From Glossina fuscipes (lineage: Eukaryota; Arthropoda; Insecta; Diptera; Glossinidae): a DNA stretch of 64,000 bases. This document shows positions 50,109-62,402 of this stretch, in pieces; position 1 is the first letter of the stretch, and every line of letters begins with the position of its first letter. The notes beneath the pieces are model-generated. The model saw nothing but the letters and a program-made list of their open reading frames with translations, was not told the DNA's origin and searched no databases. The position numbers were made by a program, and so were the translations under genes. The stretch lies in the NCBI RefSeq assembly GCF_014805625.2, contig NW_023998414.1, positions 36,345,859-36,409,858 of the forward strand, read 5' to 3'.

Positions 50109-50813
50109 CAGACTTACCAAAATTTGAATTTCCTGTTACGAATATCCCTGCGTAAGCGCTTGAGATAATGCACAGTCTAGGAAAGTGAAGAGGAAGAAAA
50201 CAAAAAAATGAAATAAATGAGAAAAGGATAAATGCAGCAGATATAGCAGATAGCAAGAAATATCAAATCAATATAGAAGCGTGAAAGCGTTCTTGCCGAT
50301 GCTTTAGTAAAATTGAATTATCATTACAACAACAAAACAAACTAGCACGAGATCTTCTACTTAAAAATTATTGTCTATCATTACTGACAGGCAGTGAATA
50401 TGAATTCTGTACAAATACAGCCAAGCTCATCTCTTCAAGCTATCCGCTTGTCATGCGTTGTCGTAAGAGTCGAAACCGCCCCACGTTTAGGCAGTAAGCC
50501 ATCGATTGTGGGACGGAATAATCTTTGGTGAATATCGCGGAGGAGCTAACATATTCCATAACGTTCCCTGGGTAATAATAATTTTGTAGTCTCTAGTTTA
50601 AAAAATGATTTTATTTGCTAAGAGAAACGAAATAAGCTTTGGCTTCCTTTCCCATCTACTCGATCTGCTAATAACGACTTGGGTTGTTTTGAACTAATTT
50701 TTAGTTGAATTGTTACGAGGTCGTTGTGAACAGTTAGTTAGTGTTTGGACTGGTGTTAATCAAATGTTTTTATATGATTTTTTTCACGCCAAGAAACGTT
50801 CAACGAAAAGCGT

Positions 50814-50853
<40 letters not shown>

Positions 50854-52714
50854 TGTGTATTATTTGTGGAGTGAATATTGGAATCCGTACGTGTAATCTT
50901 GATTCTTACCTACTCGGCTTTTCATTCGGGTAGTTTTGATCTCTTCAACGTGTACGTAATACTTACATGTGGATCAATAGAATGCAATTCAGTCTTATGT
51001 CCATGCTCATCAAGGGTATAAAATGCTTTAGGTATGAAGTGACCGTTGTCTGAAATGAAAGAACATGACAAGGAGATAATTCTGTAAAACGATCCTTTTA
51101 CGAAAAATGGATAGGCAGAGAGCGAAGGGAAGGAAAGGAATTTAACAAGAATTTTTTCTCGAAGGCTTCTGACATAATAAAATAACAAGGATTCCTATCA
51201 AAAAATCAATGATATTTACATGTACATTTTCAAGTTCTTCTTCTTCCTACTACTTGTCTTTTATTCAAGCGCAAGAGTTTAAGAACTTTTTTTACTCATT
51301 TTCGAGTAATTTCGATTCTTTTCTCAGTAGCTTCGCGTGTTTCACTAACTCTTGCTGACTGCCTCCAGTTAAGATTGACTCTTAAACGAGAATAAAGATT
51401 CCTCTCATTTTCTGAGAAATCGTTAAATAACTGTTTTTCGAAAGAAAACATTAATAGGTTATATAGGTTGTGGAATGAAGTAAGAAAATTATAGCCGGGC
51501 GTGATCGGATTTTTTATACTCATCAATGTTATCCTAAAAAATAACTAAATTTTTATACTCTACAATATGGAGTGGACGCGCCTGAGTTTTTCTATTTTCA
51601 AAATAAAATAAAATTTGTTGTAGCAAAGTTTAAGTCGCTTCCAAATTTTTTTTTTCAAATTTGTAGGCGATTTGATTTGATTTTCGCTAACGGGGGAATG
51701 TTTACCACAAATACTTCACAGTTGCGCACCCAGCCAGATGGACATGTTTACGTGCATTCCAAATTTGAACCTGTCCACAGGTTTTTTACACTTTATGGGG
51801 GTTTTGAAGCTTGTTTCTACGCCTTATAAAGGTGTTGAAAAAAAAAAAAATTTAAACATTGAGTAGGCGTGGTCAATTTTGCACATTCTTGTACAGTTAC
51901 TATAGCATCGCCTATAGAATATATATATATATATATTCAAATTTTTATTGATTTATCTGCCAAAGCATATGAGTCATGAGCAGAAACCCAGTTTCTTATT
52001 CCTTTTGAAAACGGAGAGCGTCTTAGCTTACGTAGTGCTGTGGGCTTGCCCTGCGATCAATTTGGCCCATTTCCAATATCAATTTACATGCAAGAACTCC
52101 CTAATCTTTCTGCCTAATTTGAAGTCGATAGCTTTATCTTTGCGGGCAGAGAGGCGGACGAACGGATTTACTTAAACCGGTTTAGAATTTGATGCTGATC
52201 AATTATATAGATTATATATACCTTATTGCGTCTCTGTAGCTTCCTTTAGAAATGATTATACCTCTCATCCTTCCGCGATGGATACGAAAATAGCTTAACG
52301 GTGATGGGTATAAGAAATTCTGTCGCAACCGAATATAATGTTTTAACGCAAATTCCATTTTGTATGCACGGTGCGCATGAAACTCATTGACAGATTAAAT
52401 TCAATGAACGAGTCAATGATGAATAGATTCATTCAATTTTTTCGTTTTTAATCAAATTTAGAATAAGTTTATGAAATATTTTAAATTTATTTATGCCTGC
52501 ATACGCTAATCTATTCATGAGCTTCATCGATCCCCATGGAACGCTTGGCTTTGTTAAGTTAACACAACGTATTAATCGGCGAGTAGTGAGGAGAATGCTT
52601 GCTTACCATCCAATTATGGCTTAAAGTAATTAATATAATACTACGCTTACCTGAAGATCCAAGGACTGCGGCAATGCCGATTAGCAAACAAACGGAAAAT
52701 ACAATCAATTTCAT
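49870..52714 (-). CDS. Small secreted protein, unrecognised
   Basis: Exons read by eye: 52651-52714, 50967-51049, 50118-50176 and 49870-49969. The first gives a strong signal peptide MKLIVFSVCLLIGIAAVLGS. The second continues DNGHFIPKAFYTLDEHGHKT, the third gives TVHYLKRLRRDIRNRKFKF, and the fourth, if translated in the phase its splice dictates, gives TQITDCETMEEVTIFGKHME up to YENFDN and a stop. All phases agree (1, 0, 2), but the codon formed across the last splice is TG|A, a stop. The protein therefore either ends at residue 68 (…RKFKF) or something unusual happens at the junction. A dibasic-rich stretch (KRLRRDIRNRK) could be a processing site. The FYTLDE.G.KTEL phrase looks like part of a conserved secreted family I cannot name. 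Confidence 0.7.
50071..50103. repeat. (GA)n microsatellite in a short intron
   Basis: About 16 GA units lie in the roughly 150-bp intron between the last two exons of the small secreted gene. They form a CT-rich tract just downstream of the donor on the minus strand. Confidence 0.95.
50819..50852. repeat. Poly-T tract
   Basis: A run of 34 T followed by gtgtgtat, in an intron of the small secreted gene. Confidence 0.95.
51480..52345 (+). repeat. Dispersed repeat copy in intron
   Basis: It is bounded by agaaaattatagccgggcgt at the left and ggtgatgggtataagaaatt…accgaatataatg at the right. The boxes tgtacagttactatagcatc, gatcaatttggcccatttcc, aatttgatgctgatcaat and gcgtctctgtagcttccttt match the copies at 26.6-27.7, 35.2-35.65 and (inverted) 47.2-48.0 kb. 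It lies in intron 1 of the small secreted gene. Confidence 0.7.
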
Positions 52715-52852
52715 GTTTTCAACTTTTTTTTTCCTTTCCTTCTTTTTAGTTAATATCGATAATGAATTCTTTTTTCTAATTAATTTTTTTTTTCTATTTT
52801 TTTTTTTTTGATCAGATTTGAAGAAAGATTAAGAGCATAAGCATTTGTTAAT

Positions 52853-52860
52853 CTTATAAA
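52853..52860 (-). promoter_or_regulatory. Possible TATA box of the small secreted gene
   Basis: On the minus strand this reads TTTATAAG, 139 bp upstream of the ATG at 52714. It would place a start site about 30 bp downstream with a 5' UTR near 110 nt. The region is AT-rich, so the match is weak evidence. Confidence 0.25.
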
Positions 52861-54369
52861 TAAAATTTATAGAAAATACTTGATGCAGAGATGCAATCAC
52901 TGAAGTTAAACGTATACTAAAGGTTGGCTAAGATGTGCTAAGAATTTTTATGTTTGCAAAACGTTGAAGTTTACGGTCGTACGGCAACAACAACGCCAAT
53001 CATACTAATAAAGCAGTAGATACAACTTCGGTCTTTAAATGCTGTATAAGGTAAATGCGCGTCGTTGAGAAGAATGCTGAAGACACTCATACTCAAGATA
53101 GGCATACAAACGCATTTCGTTTATAAAATAATTAAAAAAGAAAAAATGTAAAAAGGGAAAATTATAATCCAAACAGGTTTTCATAGAAAAACAAAAACCT
53201 GTACATTTTCTTACGAGGTCAATATGAAAAGTCGTATAATATGAATTTAAAATATTATTCAATAAATACGTTATAGGGATGTTCGGATATGTTCGACATT
53301 AAGTCAACAAGAGTTTTAAGTTATATTTTTCGAGTTCATATTCAATAGATGATCGCGTGATGAACTATGTAGGCTTTGTGGTTAGGCAGCTACGCTTCGA
53401 CTCTATAATATCGAATTAGTTGCTCCCTCTGTACTACTTTGTACGCAAGTTTAAGTGACGGTAGTAAAAAATTTGTAGTCGATATAATGCTATTCTCGGC
53501 CTTTTTTTTTTGTCAGTATAAGTGCTTTAGGAGACGAGTCATTTTTGTTTTTATGGTAGGCAATCGAAGTGTAGAAGAGAAACTATTTAGGACGGATACA
53601 CGGATATGAAGACATTTTATACTCAACTATGTTTTTTTCGTCCTCATAAAGTGTATACGCGCATGAAAGAGTTTATGGCTTGCAAAAGAATAGTCATACA
53701 CTAAACTTCCGCCCGATTAGAGAGGACACTTTCTAGGCAAACCAGAAGGTATCTTTTTTAACATTTTTATTCACTTATAAGTAAACGACAAAATTACAGA
53801 ACTATGCCAGAGATAATAGACAAAGGAAAAGTTTGTGGTTTCAGGTTTTTCATAATAGATGGATACAAAGTCGGGTTAGTTAACTAATACTTAACTAATG
53901 TTAAGCTACTGACTCACTATTTAGAGAGGGCGAATGATGCTACTAAATAACGTTATTGGTTGGTATAACCGTGAACGAGGCTCTACCGCTTTTAAAATAA
54001 AAATTTGTTTATAGCAACGAAAGTAATGGAAAAAGTTTTCACTTTAAAAATTATGCAAAAGAGATATTCATTTTAGGTAGTAAGTTGATGTCATTATAAT
54101 TTATCAATTGCCATAATAATGCACGAGAATCTCACCTAGAAAGCTGTAGAAATTTTTTTTTTTTTTTTAAATTCTATTTTAATTTCTTACCTCAAGCAGT
54201 TGACTGTAAGCGTGCAACAAATAACAGGCAGGAAGTATAAAGAATCGTGACTTAGTCGACTTACAACCTTACCGGTCTGGCTTACATCTCCCTGAGCATG
54301 TTTGCTTACAATTAAAAATAACATTTGAAAAAAAAAAAAAAAAAAATTAAAATACGATGAATGCGTACA

Positions 54370-55270
54370 TATTTATTTTTATTTTTATACCTAACACTCG
54401 AGGGTAAGGGTATACTCGTCTTGCCAACATATTTGCAACATCCAAAAGGCAGCTTTAAAGACCATTTCAAATATATACATGTACGTATGTCATGATCAGC
54501 GTTAAATTCTGAATCAATCAAGTCATGTCTCTCCGCTTACACGTCTTTGTGCCGGTGTTGATGTGGGTTATTGACACTCTCCTGGTTCAAAAAATCGAAA
54601 ATCGGCTTTCTAAATTATTGTGAAAACTTTGAATCGGCTGAGGTAATTTTTCGAACCCCCCTCTCCTAAGGAAACTGCAACATTATAGGGTGAAAAAAAT
54701 CGAATTTCCAATATTTCATGATCAATATTGGCTCATAATAGTAAATTGATAAGGAAATCTACCTTATCGAATTTGAACCACATAAGTCTATATTTTGAAT
54801 ACCACCGTAACTAGGGATACTCGTGGAGCGTAACGTTTTACATGCCAGGAAAGCTTTATTGTTAATATTTTTGTGATGAAAATTTGTTTCGTTATAATAA
54901 TTAAGCAAAAAATTTAAGAAGACCAAATTTGAACCACTTGGGTCTATTTCTGGGCCCCACTCCAGTTAAGATATCTCAATGAATAGCAAGCCCTTCGAAA
55001 AAACGCCTAAATTTATGATGAAAATTAATTCATTGTAGCATTCCAGCAAAAGAATAAAGGCTAAGAAATTTGGATCATACAGATCTATTTCTTTTGGGGT
55101 CATCACGAAACGCAAGCTTTTATGTGGAGAGAAAATCTAAGGGTTTTCATGAAAGTTATGCCTTTCCATGGAAATAATGTGTACTTTTTGGCGTGTTGTT
55201 AGCAAACTAAACGAAGTGATGTAGGATATATAATGGTCGGCGTTGCTCGAGTATAATGTTCTTACTTGTT
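54370..55270. repeat. Dispersed repeat, long copy
   Basis: Three similar internal segments: gaatttgaaccacataagtc, aaatttgaaccacttgggtc and aaatttggatcatacagatc, each followed by a tctat(a)ttt.tgg.ccac-like text. It closes with a gcgtgttgttagcaaactaa segment, a gatgtaggatatataatggt segment and then a gtataatgttcttacttgtt segment. The closing formula resembles other repeat ends in the window (gtagagtataata…). An internal tandem structure is evident. Confidence 0.65.
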
Positions 55271-56399
55271 TAGATAAGCGTTTATTCAAGTGACGTAAAA
55301 GGTGGACAATTCATGTAGTAGTAAGCATAATAGCATGCTTGTCTTAGAGCCGCAAACTGTGATCCGAATAAAACAAATAAAGAGAAAACATAATGAAATA
55401 AATCAGAATTATGAGTGGCACACATAAAAAGTGTCAAATTGCACTGGATTCTAATAAGCCAAGCCATAAATGCTAAAACGCTCTCATTACAGATATATGT
55501 GCGGAATTGTTCGGTTTGCACTTGAAATATTTCTTAAATATGTAAATGTACTTATATCACTTATATCATCACATTACTTTATTATAAATAGTATATAAGC
55601 AGAAAGTAAAAATGAATCAAACAATCATTCAATTCTCAATGAGAAATAATCTTGACGAACTGAAGCGGGGCAAAATAGGTATTAGAGTTTACCTTAAGTT
55701 AATCGAAATTTCTATAAGAGCAGATCTTGATAGAGAGTCACCGCCACATCCATCACTACATTAATTCCTCATATCAAATCACATTCCTACTTTGCAAAGT
55801 GTATTCAGTGCATCATACAACAACAACAACATCTCACTATAGACCCATCAAAGAAACTACGGTAATGTACTTGAGACCATTATTGTTTATAAAATTTTTT
55901 TTTGATGCTCACACTTGAATGCGACGCATAAGCGTTTAATTTCATGTTTAAAGGCCAGTAAACAGAGAGTGTTGTTGTGCAAACTAAACTAAAAACTAAT
56001 GCAATTTCGATCGTACCATCACTTATAGGTTTTAACACAACTGTCGTTTATCGTTCAGGTCAAACTGCAAAAAGGCAAACGGGCTTACCAAGCAATTTAT
56101 ATACTTTCACTTTTATGTCTGTACTGGAAGTACAAGCAATTAAATAAAACACAAGTATTATGCAACATTAACTATGTGGGGAAGTGTGTAACCATCAAAT
56201 AGGAATACATTTTCTCAATTGTCGCGAATCTTGAATATCTTGAAATCTAAAGATCAATAACATCATATTCGATTAGTATAGATAAGGCTACGGATAGGTT
56301 AAGGCGAATATCAGTTCGTTAAGTTTTGAGCATTTTACACAGTTGTACACTAACAAATCGGCTTTGCAGAAACGAATAAAAAGTATATGCGCTAAACTT

Positions 56400-56660
56400 G
56401 TCCGGATGCATGCAACATGCAAAAGTATTTGAGATGGACTCAGTTGTTGCTACACGAATCATTCGGAATCATTTGCTGAATCGATTTAAGCACGTCTGTC
56501 CGTTTGTCCATGTTGTTTTCTTAAAATATTGGAATGAAATTGGCACAACGACATGTTTTGACCCAAGGACGAACACTATTGACATTGATTTGGATCGGAT
56601 CACTTTTTCGACAACTTTCCCATATAACGATTTATTTGAAAAATTCGTTACATTAATAAC
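56400..56660 (+). repeat. Dispersed repeat, 'GGATCGGATCAC' family
   Basis: It contains gctgaatcgatttaagcacg, gtctgtccgtttgtccatg, gacccaaggacgaacactat and ggatcggatcactttttcga. This is one of the best preserved copies of this box order in the window. Confidence 0.7.
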
Positions 56661-57700
56661 TGGAACACAATGTTAGAAATAGAAAGAAAGCATTTATGCA
56701 CCGAGTAGAAGGACATCCGTTGCCGGTACAAATTCGAGAGATGAGAGTAAGCCTCTAACAAAAGCTTGCCAACCGATAACAATGACCAAATAGACTTAAT
56801 TTATAAAATCATATTTGGATGTAAAAATTGGAAGTTACTTCAGACACGACATAGACAAATCGCGCCTATTGAGGAAAGTTGATTTGATAGAATTTGAAGA
56901 ATCCAATATTGACATTAAATAGTAGATATCATTTCGATATTTGGCGAGGGCTCTGAACGGATTGAAAACCTCGTAACCTCGTATATCTAAATTTAAGTTA
57001 AACTTTATGACAATAAAGTTCCTAGACAAACTAATCGGGACATTAAACCAACAATTTTACTCAGTAATTTCGGCAAATCGATAATACACCTAATTCTCTT
57101 TTTACACGTATTTTTTTTTTACGCCAAAATTTGATTTAACACGAGTTCAACAGAAAGAAATACTCTTTAAAGATTTAAAGTTTTTTTATAGTCCGGTGTA
57201 AAAAATCGGAATACTCTCAAATTTTTTATAACGCGATCTCATCCTTTCAGTGACTATACATACAGAGTGTTTTCTACACTTTTTTGAATTTTTGTGATCA
57301 TTTTGTCAGTTTCTTTTTATTTCGCGGTGATTTTATACCCATCGTCGAAGGATGATGCCCAGGCCTGCCTGCCTGCCTAAAAAGCCTACTTACATACTAC
57401 GCAATAGAAAATGTGATTAGCTTTACTTTCCGTGATTTTTTCCTTATCGCTCATAAACTACTACACGTCTACCATAAAAATTTTCACTTTTATTCTAAAA
57501 AATAAAACAAATCTTAGAAAATTTGGTTTGGCTTTCTTCTTTTCCTAGGATCACAAGGATGGGTGTAAAGGATTCGAGCAAACGTAACTTTCTTACATTC
57601 CTTCTATTTCTCGTTTCTTTGCGGTTTTTTATAACTTGGCAAAGACACGAATATTTGGCTTTTTAGCAAAGACATAAAATAAAATAATATATATATAAAA

Positions 57701-57740
<40 letters not shown>

Positions 57741-58625
57741 CCACTTTTCAGATGCATGCATACATATGTAAAAGTGTGGTCTATTTTTAAAGGATGTTCA
57801 AAAAATTTGTTCAAAAAAGCTCTGGCATGTGAATGCATACTATATGCTACACGAATGCGTTACATACAATAACTGATCTATTTGAGTGCTTATGCTTATA
57901 AATCCCTATTATGGCAGTCTCTGAGTCTGAAGAATATCATTTATATATGGAATTGCCCTACTAAAAGGCAAATAATAGAGAATCTCGAGTGAAATTGTTT
58001 GCCTAATAAGACCGTTACAGCGACTCTGGTACCATGTCGCGGCTTTCTGAACACGAACTGAGCTTCGAATGATTTTCATGGGGCTCTTTGGAAGTTGAAC
58101 TTCCTATCCTTAAGATAGTCTTGCAGATTACAAGGCAATTAGTATTCGACGGTGATCAACTTCGTGGCGATATGGTGCATGCATTATTTGGTTATATATG
58201 TGATACTCAAATATATTGTAAAAGAAAGAGAAAAAAATTGTGAAGAGATGTATAGCCGACATTGACATCCTATATTTGTATAAACGAAGAACTGGAAATC
58301 GGAAACGGTTTGGCGAATACTCTCGGCTTGAAATCGTTCCATTGCAATTTCAATTTCAGTTTCAGTGTAGGAGTGTGTTTTCATAAAACAAAAAAGAATT
58401 GTTAAAGTTTCACAAGAGATTGATTAGTTGTTTCTTAATTTATTTATAATTTTGATTTTTTCTTGTTTTCTTTCATTTGCTTAATAAATAGTACAAAAAA
58501 ATATTTTATAATTGTTTTAGTTAAAACGAAATTAAAATTTTTTTATATTAATAACATTAAAAGTATGTACGCACGCCTGTATAGTAAGTAATGCTTTCAA
58601 AATATATATAAAATGCTTAATTAAC

Positions 58626-58648
58626 ACATACATACATACATACATACG
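58626..58648. repeat. (CATA)n microsatellite
   Basis: About six tandem cata units in AT-rich intergenic DNA. Confidence 0.85.
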
Positions 58649-59326
58649 AATGTATTTTGACTTATAATAGACATTTTCTCAAAAGGAACTGGATATTAGG
58701 TTGACGATACTATTCAACGATATAAGGTTTATTATAAAAAAAAAGAAAAAATATATAAAAAAGAAAATAAAAAAATTTTAAAAAAATTTGTGCTCTGTTT
58801 TCTTTCTTTGTTTTATATATTTATTTATATATATATATATATATTTTTATATATATTATATTTATATATTTTTATTTTTTATTTTTTTTTTTATTATTTG
58901 AAAGAGTAATTTAACGTAATTGAAAATAATATTTTCATTTTTTTTTTTTTTTGTGAGCAAAATTTTGGTTGAGAGTGTCCTAAATAGCTATCTGCATAAG
59001 GAGAAACATATTCCAATAACTCGTAACTTTTAAATAGTTTTCAATTTCATTTTCATGGGGGATATGTTAACATATTATTTAGGACTTGATCATTTCAATG
59101 GGTTTGGTTACAAGACGGTTTTCCTTAGATATGATTGAAGAAAATGCACACGTTCGCCTTAATTTTATATATGATTTCACGTACATAGTTAAATACAAAA
59201 ATATATTTATACTAAACAACAATTTTTATATGCATTACAAACCAAAATATTCTTAAATAGAGATACTACGACTTTTAATTAATTTCTCATATCTAACTTG
59301 AAGATCACTTTTATGAAATATATAAC

Positions 59327-59363
<37 letters not shown>

Positions 59364-59610
59364 TAAAAAAAAAAAATAAATAAAAAACGAAAAACGAAAA
59401 ACGAGGAACTAACTATGAAATGAAAAAACAATGGAAATCAGAATTATTTTAATAAATTCACGCACATTCATGTTCAAATAAATTTAGTATAGATTTCCAG
59501 TTTTAATCTTCTTAATTACTTACTTAATTATATAAAAGATTTTCGCACATCACACATACACATAGATATTAACTAGACAAATAGGACCAGATATCAATCT
59601 TTTTTTTAAA

Positions 59611-62350
59611 TTACCACACTTCACACTTCTTGGTGGGATTCATTTTTGAACCAGGTTTACATTGGAAAACTTCCGCAAATTCGGGCATATTCGACAAAGT
59701 GCCAACAACACGAAACTTAGAGGGTGAATGAGTGTCTTTTTCCATTTGCAAGACGGTCGTTTCGTCGGTGCCGGTAGAGCACCATACCTGTAAAAAATCA
59801 AATTAAATGAAATAAAAAAAAAGAACAAATCACAACAATAGGGTTTGTTACGAAAGAAAAAACAAAAAGTTTATAGTACACTTGGACTCATATCTCCTAT
59901 AAGTTTGACGTACGTACGCAACACCTAGAAGGGGACATCAGATAGGCTCAATAGTAACTTGTCTGTCCGTCTGTCTGATGTCTGATGTCTGTTCATGTGA
60001 ATTTGTTCTCACCATACATATCGCAAATTTCCGACATATTTTGACAAACGATTTGGTACATTGATGTCCTCTAACCCTGGAACGAACATTATTGAAAATG
60101 ATTCGGTTCGGTTCGGTTCGGTTCGGTTAACTTGTTTGATAACTCCCCTGATAACGTCTTATTGTGAAAAGTCGTTTCAAAATTTCTCGACAAACGTATT
60201 TCGGCATTCTAAATTGTATGAAAAATTTGGCGAATTTTTTGAGCTCCATCTCATATAACCGTTTCTATGAAAAGTGAATCTTTGTTTGGTTAAAAGGTGG
60301 AAATTTCAATATTTCATGGTAAAAATTGATTCATAATGGTTTAATTGACAAAGGAATCGACCTAACCGAATTCGGATCACGTAAATCTATTTTAATGCGC
60401 AGTTAATATCAATCAATCTTGTTCTATAACTTTTCCCTCATTGAAGGAAACAAAGACTTAACAATCAAAAATGAATTTGAGTGCGTTGTGCATTGTGTGT
60501 GGCTGTAGTAATTAGATATCTGCCCATGTGATTTTGTTAACGCGACTTAACGTAAGACAACTTGCCTTTAATATCGCAATACCACGAACTAAATATTGTC
60601 TTACGTACTGTATGCATGTATGTGAATCTAAGCTAATAACGTAACTGAATGTATTTAAATCACAGTACACCCACACGTTCACTTAGCATACTCATAGAAA
60701 AATGTACTTAACCTAGCACAGGCAAACGAAATGGAAGAGTAAGGTAAATAATATAAAGTAGTAGTCCGACTGAATGGCCGAAGGTAATGAATCTGGACTA
60801 ACAACTGAATGGTCGAGGGTTCACATCTCAAGTACAGTAGAGTTTTTAATAAACCCGATAGCCTTAGAGATGTGTGCTTTAGGATTGCAGTCTTAGAATT
60901 TATTTCTTTAGCTAAATTAACAATGATAGTAATAATGATAAAAACTATTCATAGAGAGCATGTTGACATCTTGATGTTGTTAAACAGCCTTAAGTCGTTA
61001 CTTAAAACAATCTGCTGTACACGCTCGAAGCGTAAACATATTAGGTTGGAGGGAAAGTTCTGCCGTATTTTAAATAGGCAGGTAATTTGCTTTATAAATA
61101 AAAAGAACATCTGCCTAGTGAGTCATTCGGATTTTTTTTGTTTTTTTAGCTGCCGTATAATAAAAAAATGGGTCTTTTTTACCGTTCATCATTAAGTTGT
61201 GATATTTAAAATGAAAAACATGTCAGTAGGTATAGTGCATTTATGACACTGCATTTTGTATAAATTCCAAAAAGGAAGCAACGCATCGGTTGCATGTAAA
61301 AATTTATGTACTATGTGGTATTTGGAAAAGATATAGTATATTCTTCGTACTTGTCAAAGATGGTTTAGCAAATTTCGTTCCGAAGGATCTGAACCTCCAA
61401 GCGATCCATGTTGGAAAATAATCCATATTTATCAAGTCGAGAAATTGCAGAAGAGTTAGGCATTCATCATACAACTGTTGGAGATCACATTAAATCTCTT
61501 GGGTTTTGTGTTAAAGCAAAGTACATGCATAAAATACGACAGAACTTTTCCTCCAACCTATTATTTAGAGAACTGTGTTGATATTTATCTACTAACTGTG
61601 ATAGTAACGTTGGGTCGTATTAGCAATTAGTCTTAAGGTACTTCTCAAATGAATTTGGAAAAAAAGTAAGCAAAGTAACCAATTGAAATGTTATGGAATC
61701 GTACCCAGTACATAATCTAACTAAATTCTTTATTTATATTCATTTTTCCATATTGCAATATTTTCCACTTTGTCATCGAAATATTAAAATCAAATTTCCG
61801 TTCCTTGTTGTCTTGTTTTCATCTAAATACTTATTTGTTGCACAAACGTTTCTGGGGTAGAAAGTTCGAAAAATTATACCATCGGAAAGAAATTTGATTT
61901 AGCTTAAAATTATAACACTTTTCGTTGGTTATTGTCAATAAATATTTAAAATATTATACAAAGGTTTATATGGCATCTGATCCTTGGCATTAAACGTAAG
62001 AAGTCCTGTTTGTGTGTGTGTGTTTAATCAAAATATCTCGCTTATTGTGATTCGTAAGCTGAACATCAAAATTCATGGACAGTCATTAAACGAACAGACG
62101 GACAGACGGACGGACATGCTTAAATCAATTTAGAAATTTATTCTGAATCGAAAAAATAAACAGTCTTTTTGATTGTTGCATATACGCAGAAAATAGTATA
62201 CAGTCAAAGACTCGTATTTAGTAAACCTTTTTATGCTTTATATATATGCCAAGCTTGAATGAAACAATTAAATCCATCCAAAAAGAAGGGGACGAACAGC
62301 AGGGGTCCAGAAGACAATCAAAAGGACTCGTAATCTAAAACTGAACATAT

Positions 62351-62402
<52 letters not shown>

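Larger units (their letters stand above)
52715..59610. other. 6.9 kb intergenic region without genes
   Basis: It lies between the 5' end of the small secreted gene and the 3' end of the M13 peptidase. It includes a dispersed repeat at about 54370-55270, a 'GGATCGGATCAC' copy at 56400-56660, (AT)n at 57706-57739, and about 1 kb of extremely AT-rich low-complexity DNA (58440-59450). Nothing else supported. Confidence 0.65.
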
